Positions 47,326 to 57,087 of a DNA stretch of 64,000 nucleotides are shown here, piece after piece. The notes below the pieces were generated by a model, which did no database searches, was not told the DNA's origin, and saw only the letters and a list, made by a program, of their open reading frames with translations. Each line of letters starts with the position of its first letter. Position 1 is the stretch's first letter. Made by a program: the position numbers and the translations under genes. Where the stretch lies: contig NZ_CP054698.1 in NCBI RefSeq assembly GCF_014023275.1, forward strand, positions 4,340,001 through 4,404,000, read 5' to 3'. This DNA comes from Nostoc edaphicum CCNP1411 (GTDB lineage: Bacteria; Cyanobacteriota; Cyanobacteriia; Cyanobacteriales; Nostocaceae).

Positions 47326-47604
47326 CTAACCACGAACTGATGACGCACCCAAGGCTCCAACTCCTCTAGGAAGATTTCCACCTAAGCCCAAGAAGTCTCG
47401 TGCAGCTGTATTGACAGCACTATTAATGCCTATGGAGGTGGCGCTGCTACCGCGAGGGCCGGAAGTGGTTCTTCCGATTAAAGCACTCCGTCTGCTACCG
47501 AAATTGCTGCCGCTTAACTCAAAGTCGGCACCACCTACTAGCATCTGTTGTTGCTCATCAGATAACTCGTTAAGCAACTCAGATGTAATTATTTGATGTG
47601 ACAT
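47326..47604 (-). CDS. GG-leader bacteriocin-like precursor, 92 residues (CTB-like)
   Basis: MSHQIITSELLNELSDEQQQMLVGG is a canonical double-glycine leader; the core begins ADFELSGSNFGSRRSALIG and is rich in Gly, Ser, Ala and Arg with no cysteine. The ADFELSGSNF motif and the tail (INSAVNTAARDFLGLGG) resemble what I recall of a cyanobacterial bacteriocin-type family called CTB. ATG 47604 has GTGAGG upstream; a longer frame to 47619 lacks support. It is on the same strand as the exporter genes, 1.3 kb upstream of HlyD, likely with its own promoter. Toxicity is not shown by sequence. Confidence 0.82.
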   Translation of the reverse strand: MSHQIITSELLNELSDEQQQMLVGGADFELSGSNFGSRRSALIGRTTSGPRGSSATSIGINSAVNTAARDFLGLGGNLPRGVGALGASSVRG

Positions 47605-47892
47605 GATTGTTAGCCTCACTTACGAAATTAGGTGGGTTGACCACCTAAGACCCAACTATAAGGATTGTTTGTCAGGATTTCATAAACCTGGAGACATAAA
47701 ACAAAATTGCATTTTTGTTTCTCAAGATAGATATAAAATCCTGTATTTGTTTTAGATATATCAATGCGCTAGAGCAGGTATGGTCAATATTTGGTGTTTT
47801 TGAAGGTATTTACAGTAAATGAATATATATTCACATATTTTGGATAGCTACAACCACAAGCTGTACATTATGGTATGGGTCAATCTGACTTT

Positions 47893-48594
47893 TCACCTCA
47901 AGACTAACTGACTTAAAAAGTACGCAAGGGCTGCACTACCTAAAGGAACTGTCAAATTGTCAATACCCAAAAATGAAACAGCTTCTAAAGCTGTAGCTAT
48001 AACTGCTACTAAAAGTGATACTGCCCAAGTTTGCCAATTATTTCCTTGAGTTCCAGCTAAAATCAAACTACTGACGAGATAGCTAACGAGCATCATCGTC
48101 AGGGAGCCTTCCCAACTTTTCTCTGTCCCAAAAACTTTATATTTGTGTGTACCAAAGCGTTGCCCAATTAAGGCTGCTAGTCCATCTCCCCAAGTCATAA
48201 TCAAAATTCCTAGTGCTGCGTACTGGGGTTGTTGCAAGTACCAGAACCAGGCAACTAAAATACCGAAACTGACAGAGTAAAAGAATGTCCCTAAACTTTG
48301 GCGTCCAACGCTATTAATACCAGGAAGAATGGGCAATCGATAGGATAATAAGGTGATTGCACTCGCTAAAATAGAAGCTGTAATCCCGACGCTAGCGGGA
48401 ATATCGAGCCACCAAGCGATTAAAATCACATTACCAGTGCCAATATGAACTATCTTCCGCACGATTTCTGGCTTGTCGGCAAAGCGGTTTACCACCCATG
48501 CAATCAGGAGAATGAGTAACACCCAAATTGCAGCCAACGCAATTTGCAGCCATAAAACCGGAATTGAGGTGAAATCAGAAAATGTGATTAACAA
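47893..48594 (-). CDS. Phytol/polyprenol kinase family membrane protein (VTE5-like)
   Basis: A 233-residue integral membrane protein with seven or so helices and the family motifs EIVRKIVHIGTGNVI and WGDGLAALIGQRFGTHKYKVFGTEKSWEGSLTM, the CTP-dependent kinase signature shared with dolichol kinase and plant VTE5. In oxygenic phototrophs VTE5 phosphorylates phytol from chlorophyll breakdown for tocopherol and chlorophyll recycling. Substrate is inferred from lineage. Divergent from yidD, 61 bp apart. Confidence 0.88.
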   Translation of the reverse strand: MLITFSDFTSIPVLWLQIALAAIWVLLILLIAWVVNRFADKPEIVRKIVHIGTGNVILIAWWLDIPASVGITASILASAITLLSYRLPILPGINSVGRQSLGTFFYSVSFGILVAWFWYLQQPQYAALGILIMTWGDGLAALIGQRFGTHKYKVFGTEKSWEGSLTMMLVSYLVSSLILAGTQGNNWQTWAVSLLVAVIATALEAVSFLGIDNLTVPLGSAALAYFLSQLVLR

Positions 48595-48655
48595 AGATGC
48601 GACAAAACGAAAATTTTTACCTCTATAACTAATTTATAAGATTTAGGTAACTGTA

Positions 48656-48892
48656 ATGAAACTATTATTAATTTGGCCGATTCGGGGCTACCGAATGTTT
48701 ATCTCGCCATTGTTTCCTCCGAGTTGTCGCTTTCAACCAACTTGTTCGATGTATGCTATTGAAGCTATTGAACGATTTGGAGTATTGCGTGGTAGCTGGA
48801 TGGCAACCCTGCGGATTTTGCGCTGTCATCCGTTTCATCCAGGTGGTTACGACCCCGTGCCAGAGGTGGTAGAAAAGGTTAAGGAGGAGTAG
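48656..48892 (+). CDS. yidD: Membrane protein insertion efficiency factor YidD
   Basis: A 78-residue protein with the full YidD pattern: [56 protein letters not shown]. It assists YidC-dependent insertion of membrane proteins. The three cysteines (SCRFQPTC and RCHPF) are in place. Usually it lies near rnpA/yidC, but here it is separate. Confidence 0.96.
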   Translation: MKLLLIWPIRGYRMFISPLFPPSCRFQPTCSMYAIEAIERFGVLRGSWMATLRILRCHPFHPGGYDPVPEVVEKVKEE

Positions 48893-49082
48893 GTTTGTGC
48901 AAATGGTGGCGAATTGAGATTGGAGTTTAAACGCAGAGGAGCGCAAAGGGAAGCGCAGAGGGATGCAGAGAATGACAAAATTATTAAAGGATATGTTCGT
49001 GGGTATAGCTATTTGGGGAGATGTCAACAGATGAGGTTGTCATCTACCTTGGGAAGGTTGAATAATTTAGTTTAGACTTCTC

Positions 49083-49310
49083 ATGATTAATCCCATTGCA
49101 ATTTCTATACCAGAACCACAAATTCCTACGCCTGGCCCAAACCCGCTACCTAGTCCCAATCCTGAGCCGAATCCGCTACCGAGTCCCGAACCTGTACCGG
49201 GGCCAGCTATACCCCAACCATTACCGGGGCCTGCACCAGAACCAGTACCTGCTCCCATTCCTCAAACAGTTCCAGCGCCAATTCCCCAAACCATACCGGA
49301 ACCTGTTTAG
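49083..49310 (+). CDS. Proline-rich hypothetical ORF
   Basis: A 75-codon frame starting with ATG and consisting almost wholly of Pro-x repeats (PNPLPSPNPEPNPLPSPEPV type). No Shine-Dalgarno is seen, and all other frames in this stretch are also open because of the repeat, so coding is unproven. If made, it would be an extended, flexible polyproline peptide. It lies 46 bp before ychF on the same strand and could be an upstream reading frame of that transcript. Confidence 0.35.
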   Translation: MINPIAISIPEPQIPTPGPNPLPSPNPEPNPLPSPEPVPGPAIPQPLPGPAPEPVPAPIPQTVPAPIPQTIPEPV

Positions 49311-49355
49311 ATTAACTTGGTAATGTAATCTAAAATCTCAAATCTAAAATCCAAA

Positions 49356-50447
49356 ATGCTAAGAGCCGGAATTGTCGGACTTCCCAACGTCGGAAAATCT
49401 ACTTTATTTAATGCTGTAGTTGCTAATGCTAAAGCAGAAGCAGCTAACTTCCCTTTTTGCACGATTGAACCGAATGTCGGCGTTGTCGCAGTACCGGATG
49501 AGCGGTTAAATGTTCTTGCTAAGATTGCCAGTTCGGTACAAACTATCCCGGCGCGGGTTGAATTTGTAGATATTGCCGGTTTAGTTAAGGGTGCAAGTCA
49601 GGGTGAGGGACTAGGGAATCAATTCCTGTCCCACATCCGAGAAGTTGATGCGATCGTCCATGTGGTACGTTGTTTTGAAAATGACGATATTATCCATGTT
49701 GCTGGTTCTGTTGACCCTGCGCGAGATATTGAAATCATTAATATAGAACTGGGTTTATCAGATTTAGCACAAATTGAGCGACGAATTGACCGGACTCGTA
49801 AACTAGCTCGTACCAGCAAAGATGCACAGTTTGAAATCACAGTCTTAGAAAAATTAGCTGCGGCTTTAAATGAAGGGAAATCGGTGCGTCAGGTAAGCTT
49901 GAATGAAGAAGAAACAGAAATTATTAAAGGATTAGAACTGCTCACTTATAAGCCGATTATCTACGCCGCCAATGTATCTGAGGATGAGTTGGCAACTGGT
50001 AATCATTTTGTAGAAACAGTACGGCAAATTGCATCGACAGAAAATGCCCAAGTTGTGATAGTTTCTGCCCAAGTTGAAGCGGAGTTAGTAGAGTTACCAG
50101 AGGAAGATAAAGCTGATTTTCTTGCGTCTTTAGGTGTGGAAGAAGGCGGTTTGAAATCATTGATTCGGGCAACTTACACACTTTTAGGTTTGCGGACATA
50201 TTTCACTTGTGGCCCCAAAGAAACCCGTGCTTGGACAATTAATGCCGGAATGTCTGCGCCTCAAGCTGCTGGTGTAATCCACAGTGACTTTGAGCGGGGA
50301 TTTATCCGCGCCGAAACAGTCGCTTATAAAGATTTGGTAACAACTGGTTCGATGAATGCTGCGAAGGAGAAAGGGTTGGTTCGCAGTGAAGGGAAAGAGT
50401 ATGTTGTGCAGGAAGGGGATGTAATGTTGTTCCGATTTAATGTGTAG
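49356..50447 (+). CDS. ychF: Ribosome-associated ATPase YchF
   Basis: A 363-residue OBG-family protein that uses ATP rather than GTP. G1 is GLPNVGKST, followed by FPFCTIEPNVGVV and the G3 DIAGLVKGAS; the NxxE signature takes the place of NKxD (ANVSEDEL). A coiled coil (about 130-200) and a C-terminal TGS domain complete it. YchF/OLA1 binds ribosomes and is redox-regulated. Identification is secure. Confidence 0.97.
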   Translation: MLRAGIVGLPNVGKSTLFNAVVANAKAEAANFPFCTIEPNVGVVAVPDERLNVLAKIASSVQTIPARVEFVDIAGLVKGASQGEGLGNQFLSHIREVDAIVHVVRCFENDDIIHVAGSVDPARDIEIINIELGLSDLAQIERRIDRTRKLARTSKDAQFEITVLEKLAAALNEGKSVRQVSLNEEETEIIKGLELLTYKPIIYAANVSEDELATGNHFVETVRQIASTENAQVVIVSAQVEAELVELPEEDKADFLASLGVEEGGLKSLIRATYTLLGLRTYFTCGPKETRAWTINAGMSAPQAAGVIHSDFERGFIRAETVAYKDLVTTGSMNAAKEKGLVRSEGKEYVVQEGDVMLFRFNV

Positions 50448-50611
50448 GGGTAATTAATCAGTGACCGTTATCAATCAGATAATGGTCAACCCACACCAAG
50501 TTGCGTAGGCTTTGCCCGCCGTAGGCATCGCACTTGTAAATCTTGACAAAATATTCGATATATGTATATTAACTTGCTAGCGATCGCAAATAAACCAGCA
50601 ATCCTCAAAAT

Positions 50612-51526
50612 CTAGTAGCTACTTCCACCCAAAACGTATATATAGGAACCCAAATTTTCATCATCTGTACCAACAATAACACCGCCTTTTGCACCAGGAA
50701 CAAGTTCCATACCTTCAATTTTGTGGTAATCAGAGCGGTAGAGGGGAACAAGTTGAGAATTTTGTCGCCATGCAATTTTGTTACCATCCAATCCTAAATA
50801 ACCAGCGACATACACAGCTGACTGAAATGGACCATCATCTCCGGCATCATTTGCTGAGGTGATGTACACAATTCCTACGGGATCTATCTTAATATCTGAA
50901 ATATGACGAACATTTCCAGATGGAAACGGTACTTTCAGATTGGCAGAACCTTCAAGAGTAATTTGATATTTAGCTAAGTCAAAAAATCCCCAAAAAATAG
51001 TTGCTGGTTGTTCTCCTTCACCTCGGTGTCCCCAAATAGCAACTAATTTGCCGTCTATATTTTGTAATCCAAATGCTTCAAAATTATTTCCTGAAATAAT
51101 TCCTGGAAGATTGAATTCCTTGAGAACTGAAATGGTCTTATTGGCAGGCTCTAACTTGATGTAATAAGCTTTTCCAGAACTACTTATAGCGATAAAAGAA
51201 GATTTTGTTTTGTCTGGAACAGATGTTAAAGCTTCTAAATCTACGGGCAACTCTGTATTATTTGGCCAGTTCAAGGGGAAATATTCAGGTTGGTTTTTAC
51301 CCTTAATGCTGATGATTGCTACACGACCTTGATTTTTTTGTTTGTTGTCATGGACAATCAGAAAATCGAGCGTATTGCTTTGCTGCTCTATCAAAGCCAT
51401 ACCACTGATACCGAAAGGGATACCACCGCGAACCGGACGCCAATCTTGCGCCCCAACTTGCTGGGATATGAGTAACAATGCACTCAAGATTACTATATTT
51501 ATAATTAACCTAAGAAATCGAGACAT
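50612..51526 (-). CDS. Secreted hypothetical protein, beta-propeller-like
   Basis: A 304-residue protein with a signal peptide (RLIINIVILSALLLISQQVGA, cleavage near QVGA-QDW). The mature part shows repeated beta strands with short charged turns (LDFLIVHDNK, GRVAIISIKG, SFIAISSSGKAYYI, KLVAIWGHRGEG, GIVYITSANDAGDDG, GVIVGTDDENLGSYIY), which suggest a propeller-like domain. I recognise no specific family. Exported to periplasm or outside. It is convergent with ychF and stands alone. Confidence 0.72.
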   Translation of the reverse strand: MSRFLRLIINIVILSALLLISQQVGAQDWRPVRGGIPFGISGMALIEQQSNTLDFLIVHDNKQKNQGRVAIISIKGKNQPEYFPLNWPNNTELPVDLEALTSVPDKTKSSFIAISSSGKAYYIKLEPANKTISVLKEFNLPGIISGNNFEAFGLQNIDGKLVAIWGHRGEGEQPATIFWGFFDLAKYQITLEGSANLKVPFPSGNVRHISDIKIDPVGIVYITSANDAGDDGPFQSAVYVAGYLGLDGNKIAWRQNSQLVPLYRSDYHKIEGMELVPGAKGGVIVGTDDENLGSYIYVLGGSSY

Positions 51527-51722
51527 ATTGATTTAGCGAAGCTCTGAGTATCGGTAAGAGATGTGTGTTAGCCGATGCTCAATCATATCAAATCCAGGCG
51601 ATCGCACCATTCAATAAAGCAGCTTTTTGTACTCACAGCTATGGAGTAATTTAAGTAATTATACTAATGCCGTATTAAGATACAGATAATAAGTCTCGCC
51701 TTGGCAAGGCTACGGTATAGAC

Positions 51723-54023
51723 TCAAGATAGTACTTTCTGCAAAGAAAGCAATAATTCGTTGACAGTATAAGGCTTCGACAAAAACGTATTAATACCAAT
51801 GGCAGCTGCTGCACTGAGCTTATTGTCAGACATAAGTCCACTACTGGCAATAATTCTGACTTGGGGATTGATTTTTTGCAGGGTACGGATAGCAGTTAAA
51901 CCATCCAACGAAGGCAGCATCATATCCATCAGTACGACACTAATTTTGTCCCTATTTTTAGCGTATAACGCGATCGCCTCAATGCCATCACTGGCAATTA
52001 GGGTTTTGTAGTTGTGAGTTTCCAATGATGTTTTCGTAATCTCTTGAATGGCAACTTCATCATCCACAACCAAAATCAATTCTCCATGTCCTGTCTGTGG
52101 TGGCAAATTTTCGGGGCTAAGTGTTTCCATTCCCTCCACTGCTGGCAAGTAAACCTTAAAGCTAGTGCCACTTCCAGGTTCGCTATACACGTTCACAAAA
52201 CCTCCGTGGCTTTTAATAATACCCAGGACTGTGGAAAGTCCTAAACCAGTGCCTTGTCCCACATCTTTTGTGGTAAAGAATGGCTCAAAAATTCTATCTA
52301 ATATTTCTCTAGGAATCCCAACTCCAGTATCGGAGACTGTAATCACTGTGTAAGGCCCCTCTTTGGCTTCCAGGTTCATCCGAGCATAATTTTCGTCAAT
52401 CAACAGATTTTCGGCAGAGATACTCAAATTACCGCCATTGGCCATAGCATCGCGGGCGTTAACGCAGAGGTTCATCAGTACTTGATGCAGTTGAGTGCTA
52501 TCTCCAGAAACCATCCACAAATCCTGCGGTACATCAGTGCTGATTTCTATAGATTTAGGAAATGTCTCTTTAAGAATCTTGGCAACTTCCATAATCAAAT
52601 GTTTGAGTTGCAAAGTGATGCGCTTCCCTTCTACACCACGTGCAAAGGATAGCACCTGTTTGACTAAATCAGCGCCGCGTCTAGCGTTGATTTCCAGAAT
52701 TTCCAGTAGATGACGAGTCCGCTCATCTGCATCGGGAAATTTCAGCGGTAGCAGTTGCGCTCCTGCTAGAATCGGTGTCAGGATATTATTGAGGTCATGA
52801 GCAATACCACTAGCTAAAGTGCCAATACTTTCCAGGCGTTGAGCGCGAAACAATTGGGCTTCTAGGTGTTTTTTATCGGTAATATCTGTGTCAACGGTGA
52901 GAATTGATTTAGGTTTGCCCTGTTCATCGCATACTAGACTCCAGCGACTAGCAACGAGAATTTCCTTGCCCATTTTACTAAGTTTAGTTAACTCGCCCTG
53001 CCACTTACTTTTACTAAGAGTTTGTAACAGAGCAGCTTCGATTTCTGGCGAAGGTTCGTCATACAAAAGCTCACTAGCATTTTTGCCCCAAGCCTCTGTC
53101 GCTTGCCAACCGTAAAGTGTTTCTGCACCTTTGTTCCAGAAAATAATTTGATTGTTTAAATCTCGGACGCAAATGGCATCTGTGGTGACATCTAGTAATG
53201 CTGCTTGTTCGCGGATTTTTTCTTCTGCCAATTTGCGATCGCGTAGCGCAGCTTGCTGGTCGCGCAGTGCGGCTTGCCGTTCGCTAATATCGATACTGGC
53301 GCATGTCACGCCGACAACTTCTTGCGCCTCATTTCGCAATGGCTCGATAGTTAAATCATAATATCGAGTTATATCTTTGATGGTTATTGACACTTCCTCT
53401 CGCGTTCCTATGCCCGTGGTTAGCACCCCACGTTTAATTTTGATGAGATGTTGAGCATCTTCTACTGGCATGATATCTAAATCTTGTTTGCCCAATATTT
53501 CTTCAACAGTCACTCTAGATGGGGGATTGTAAACCCAGGTATAGCGTAACTCCTGATCTTGGTTGTAGACAAAGATTGGAGAGTTTTTGAGGGCAACCCG
53601 AAATCGCTCCTCACTATGACGCAGTGCGTCGTCTGCCCGTTGACGCTCAATGGCATAACGCATAGAACGCACCAGCAAGTCGCCAGTTACTTGCCCTTTT
53701 ACCAAATAATCCTGTGCTCCTTGCTGCATTGCCCTAGTTGCCAGGGTTTCATCATCTATACCTGTCAGCACAATTATTGGAGTGGCTTTTGCCTGAAGGT
53801 GAGCCATGACAAAGGTTTCCAATCCCTGGCTATCTGGCAGGGAGAGGTCTAACAGAATTACATCAAAAACTTCCTTTGCTAGGTAGTTGAGGGCTTCGGC
53901 AAGCCGCTCAACAGGCATCAACTCAACTACAACTGTGCTAACTTCCTTTAACAACTCCTGTAATAAAAAGACATCACCAGGGTTATCTTCTACTAACAAG
54001 ACTTTAATATTTTTACCTGCCAT
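51723..54023 (-). CDS. Hybrid sensor histidine kinase (REC-PAS-PAS-HisKA-HATPase-REC)
   Basis: A 766-residue hybrid. The N-terminal receiver has [10 protein letters not shown] with phosphoacceptor Asp59 (VILLDLSLPD); two PAS domains follow, then HisKA (LESIGTLASGIAHDLNNILTP), HATPase (NLCVNARDAM, GVGIPREILDRIFEPFFTTK), and a C-terminal receiver (ILVVDDEVAIQEI, VVLMDMMLPSLDG). The frame is open to 54062, but ATG 54023 (MAGKNIKVLL) lies 5 bp after the stop of the Rcp1-like gene and fits the receiver start. Phosphoryl transfer from the upstream pair in the cluster is plausible but unproven. Confidence 0.93.
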   Translation of the reverse strand: MAGKNIKVLLVEDNPGDVFLLQELLKEVSTVVVELMPVERLAEALNYLAKEVFDVILLDLSLPDSQGLETFVMAHLQAKATPIIVLTGIDDETLATRAMQQGAQDYLVKGQVTGDLLVRSMRYAIERQRADDALRHSEERFRVALKNSPIFVYNQDQELRYTWVYNPPSRVTVEEILGKQDLDIMPVEDAQHLIKIKRGVLTTGIGTREEVSITIKDITRYYDLTIEPLRNEAQEVVGVTCASIDISERQAALRDQQAALRDRKLAEEKIREQAALLDVTTDAICVRDLNNQIIFWNKGAETLYGWQATEAWGKNASELLYDEPSPEIEAALLQTLSKSKWQGELTKLSKMGKEILVASRWSLVCDEQGKPKSILTVDTDITDKKHLEAQLFRAQRLESIGTLASGIAHDLNNILTPILAGAQLLPLKFPDADERTRHLLEILEINARRGADLVKQVLSFARGVEGKRITLQLKHLIMEVAKILKETFPKSIEISTDVPQDLWMVSGDSTQLHQVLMNLCVNARDAMANGGNLSISAENLLIDENYARMNLEAKEGPYTVITVSDTGVGIPREILDRIFEPFFTTKDVGQGTGLGLSTVLGIIKSHGGFVNVYSEPGSGTSFKVYLPAVEGMETLSPENLPPQTGHGELILVVDDEVAIQEITKTSLETHNYKTLIASDGIEAIALYAKNRDKISVVLMDMMLPSLDGLTAIRTLQKINPQVRIIASSGLMSDNKLSAAAAIGINTFLSKPYTVNELLLSLQKVLS

Positions 54024-54028
54024 TTCCA

Positions 54029-54478
54029 CTACTCCGGTGGCAGTTTTACGATCGCAAACCAAAAATTTTCTATTGATTGTACAATTTTAACGAATTGATC
54101 GAAGTCTACTGGCTTAGTTATATAACAGTTGGCAGAAAGATTATAGGCTTTGAGGATATCTTCTTCAGCTTGAGAAGTGGTCAGGACGACTACAGGAATC
54201 CGTTTGAGGTTTTCATCTCCTTTAATTTCTGCCAGTACCTCCCGCCCATCTTTTCTAGGGAGGTTTAAATCCAGCAGTATAATATCTGGATGGGCTGCCT
54301 TAGCATATTTATCCTGTTTTCGCAAAAATGCCATTGCCTCTACACCATCTTCGACCACATTTAAGTGAATCGAGATTTTGCTATCTTCCAGGGCGATGCG
54401 TGTGAGTTGGGCATCGCCAGGATTATCCTCTACTAACAAAACCTCAATAGGCATAATCGCTGTTATGGTTCTCACCAT
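54029..54478 (-). CDS. Rcp1-type single-domain response regulator
   Basis: A 149-residue receiver of the Rcp1 group, which serves phytochrome-like kinases: [18 protein letters not shown], phosphoacceptor Asp in [25 protein letters not shown] and the switch Lys in [13 protein letters not shown]. The ATG at 54478 overlaps the stop of the kinase gene upstream (ATGGTGA), pointing to translational coupling; ATG 54454 ([10 protein letters not shown]) is the alternative start. It is the likely first receiver for the cyanobacteriochrome kinase. Confidence 0.93.
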   Translation of the reverse strand: MVRTITAIMPIEVLLVEDNPGDAQLTRIALEDSKISIHLNVVEDGVEAMAFLRKQDKYAKAAHPDIILLDLNLPRKDGREVLAEIKGDENLKRIPVVVLTTSQAEEDILKAYNLSANCYITKPVDFDQFVKIVQSIENFWFAIVKLPPE

Positions 54479-57087
54479 TGCTTACCTGCTATATCTGGAA
54501 TTGTGAAGTAGAAAGTCGAGCCTTGACCAGGTTTCGACTCAACCCAGATCCGGCCGCCGTGGCGTTCTATAATTTTCTTACAAATTGCCAGACCAATTCC
54601 AGTACCTGGATACTTGTCTCTACCGTGCAAGCGCTGAAAAATTATAAAAATACGTTCAGCATACTGGGATTCCAAACCAATTCCATTATCGCGCACCGAG
54701 AACAAATATTCCTTTTGAGTGGGCATTGGGCATTGGGCATTGGGCATTGGTTCTTCTTCCTCCCCCTGCTCCCCCTGCCTCCTCTGCTCCCCTGCCTCCT
54801 CTGCTCCCCCATCTGCTATCGTGAAGCCGATATGAATTCGTGGCTGCCGATTTTGGCAAAATTTGATCGCGTTGGCGATGAGATTTTGAAATACTTGTGT
54901 CAATTGGGTAGGATCAGCCATTACTTGAGGTAGAGTCTCATAAGTGACAACTGCCTGACTATCTGCGATCGCAATTTGGAGATTAGCGATCGCCTGCTGT
55001 AATACAACACTACAATCAACTAACTTAAAGGGTTGTCCACGGGTGCTGACGCGAGAATAGTTCAACAAGTCGTTGATCAAGGTCTGCATCCGGCGGGCCC
55101 CATCTACTGCATAGTTGATAAATTGATCGGCATTGGCATCTAGCTGATTTTTGTATCTTCGCTCTAGTAGTTGTAAATAACTTGTCACCATCCGCAACGG
55201 CTCTTGCAAATCATGGGAAGCGATATATGCAAACTGTTCCAATTCCGCATTGGAACGTGCAAGTTCTTGACTTTGCTGGGTTTCTTTTTCTAAGAGTTGC
55301 GCTTGAGATAAAGCAATTCCAATTTGGTTAGCTAATTGCTGTAATAACTCCGTTTCAAAGTTATTCCACTGTCGAGGCGCACCACACTGATGAGCCAGCA
55401 ACAAGCCCCAAATGCTATCCCTGACAAGAATTGGCACTACCAGGTTAGCTCTGACAGCAAACTGTTGAAGAAATTTTCGATGGCATGGTTGAATATGAGC
55501 AGCTTCAATGTCTTCAATAGCACTCACTCTTCCCTGGCGATATCTTTCTATATATTCTTCTTTAAAACAAGGGTCAAAAATATTTTCTCCTAAAATTACC
55601 GGCCAACCAGGTAGTACTGCTTCTTGTACCACTGTTCCCGAACCGTCAGTTTCCAGCCTAAAAATCAAAACTCGGTCAGCTTGGAGTAACTTTTGTACCT
55701 CTGTCACCGTGGTTTGGAGAATTTCGTTTATTTGTAAAGATTCTCGAATTTTCAGGGTGATTTCTGCGAATAATTGCGATCGCAGATTTTGTCGCTTTAA
55801 TTCTTCATCTGCCTGCTTGCGATCTGTGATATCTGTATAAGAACCCACCATCCGTACAATATCACCCAATGCGTCCCAAAGTGCCTGTCCTCGATCTAGA
55901 ATCCATTTATAGCTGCCGTCTTGGCACTGGACTCGATATTCACAGACGTAAAACGGTGTTTTCTTGGCAAAGTGGTCTTGGAAAGCTTGAAGTACCCAAT
56001 CTCGCTCATCGGGATGGATTCGTTTTGTCCATTCATCCCAACGGTTGGAAACTTCGTGGTCTTTATAGCCGAGCATTTCCTTCCATCGAGTTGAGAAGAA
56101 CACTTCATTAGTCTTGAGGTTCCAATCCCAAATACCATCATTATTACCATGTAATGCTAATTGCCAACGTTCTTCACTTTCCCGTAGTGCTTCTGCTGTT
56201 CGCCGTCGTTCAGTAATGTCTTGGAAATAAACAGACAAGCCGTCTTTTGCCGGATAGGCGTGGACTTGAAGCCAGCAGTTTAGTAGCGGATAAAACTCCT
56301 CAAATTCTACGCTAACCTGTTCTAAGATTGCCCTGTGATACTCACGATAGAATGTTGTGTCGATAATTTCTGGAAACGCCTCCCAGATGTTTTTACCTAA
56401 AAGCTCATTCTGGGTTTTTTGTAACAGCCGTTCTGCTTGACCATTAATATAAGTAAATCGCCACTTTTTATCCAAGGCAAAAAAACCATCAGTGATGCTT
56501 TCTAGAAGATTAGTGATACGAGTTCTAGCGGCTTCAGATTGGGTGCGGGCTGCTTGCTCATGTGCCATCAGTTTCTCAGTAATTTGAGATACTTCAGTTA
56601 CATAACGTCTGAGTTCTAATTGGTCGATTACCAAGCGACTTAAACCTACAAACGCCTCCACTTGTTTTTGGCTTAGTTGCCGTGGAACTCGGTCAATTAC
56701 ACACAGAGTTCCCAGCATATCTCCCTTCGGAGTAATTAATGGTACACCTGCATAAAACCGTGTATATGGGTAGCCAGTCACTACTGGATTATTTGCCAAC
56801 TTCTCATCAGCTAGCGTATCAGGAACCACAACAACATTACGCTGCTCTTGGCAAAGATAAGACAACCCAACACTCCGAGGCATTTCTGATACATTTAAAC
56901 CTACTTTTGCCTTAAACCATTGACGATTTTCATCAATGAAATTTACTAAAGAGATAGGAGTGCCACAAATAAATGCCGCTAACTGAGCAAGATTGTCATA
57001 AGCTTCTTCGGGTTCGGTGTCAAGAATTTGATACTGGCGGAGGGCTTCTAACCTCACAGCTTCTGTATCAATGTGTCCAGCTTTCAT
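54472..57087 (-). CDS. Cyanobacteriochrome-type sensor kinase (GAF-PAS-PAS-GAF-HisKA-HATPase)
   Basis: An 871-residue soluble kinase. Order: GAF (about 10-160), PAS (about 190-295), PAS (about 300-425), a second GAF (about 438-597), HisKA with His625 in [16 protein letters not shown], HATPase (N box near 734, DNGIGL at 800, GTGIGLAIC near 828). The second GAF has both bilin cysteines of the DXCF class: Asp505-Pro-Cys507-Phe and the canonical Cys535-His536, 28 residues apart. It should be a photoreceptor attached to a blue-light-type bilin. An in-frame block at about 758-792 is translated heptamer and low-complexity repeat inside the ATPase domain. First gene of a three-gene cluster. Confidence 0.93.
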   Translation of the reverse strand: MKAGHIDTEAVRLEALRQYQILDTEPEEAYDNLAQLAAFICGTPISLVNFIDENRQWFKAKVGLNVSEMPRSVGLSYLCQEQRNVVVVPDTLADEKLANNPVVTGYPYTRFYAGVPLITPKGDMLGTLCVIDRVPRQLSQKQVEAFVGLSRLVIDQLELRRYVTEVSQITEKLMAHEQAARTQSEAARTRITNLLESITDGFFALDKKWRFTYINGQAERLLQKTQNELLGKNIWEAFPEIIDTTFYREYHRAILEQVSVEFEEFYPLLNCWLQVHAYPAKDGLSVYFQDITERRRTAEALRESEERWQLALHGNNDGIWDWNLKTNEVFFSTRWKEMLGYKDHEVSNRWDEWTKRIHPDERDWVLQAFQDHFAKKTPFYVCEYRVQCQDGSYKWILDRGQALWDALGDIVRMVGSYTDITDRKQADEELKRQNLRSQLFAEITLKIRESLQINEILQTTVTEVQKLLQADRVLIFRLETDGSGTVVQEAVLPGWPVILGENIFDPCFKEEYIERYRQGRVSAIEDIEAAHIQPCHRKFLQQFAVRANLVVPILVRDSIWGLLLAHQCGAPRQWNNFETELLQQLANQIGIALSQAQLLEKETQQSQELARSNAELEQFAYIASHDLQEPLRMVTSYLQLLERRYKNQLDANADQFINYAVDGARRMQTLINDLLNYSRVSTRGQPFKLVDCSVVLQQAIANLQIAIADSQAVVTYETLPQVMADPTQLTQVFQNLIANAIKFCQNRQPRIHIGFTIADGGAEEAGEQRRQGEQGEEEEPMPNAQCPMPTQKEYLFSVRDNGIGLESQYAERIFIIFQRLHGRDKYPGTGIGLAICKKIIERHGGRIWVESKPGQGSTFYFTIPDIAGKQW
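54718..54816. repeat. Heptamer repeat and C-rich tract inside the kinase gene
   Basis: Three to four GGGCATT units (54720-54747) then a CCCCTGCT-rich tract to 54812 interrupt the HATPase-coding part of the kinase gene while keeping the frame. The same pair of sequences is intergenic at 12989-13130 and 25607-25760. Confidence 0.9.
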
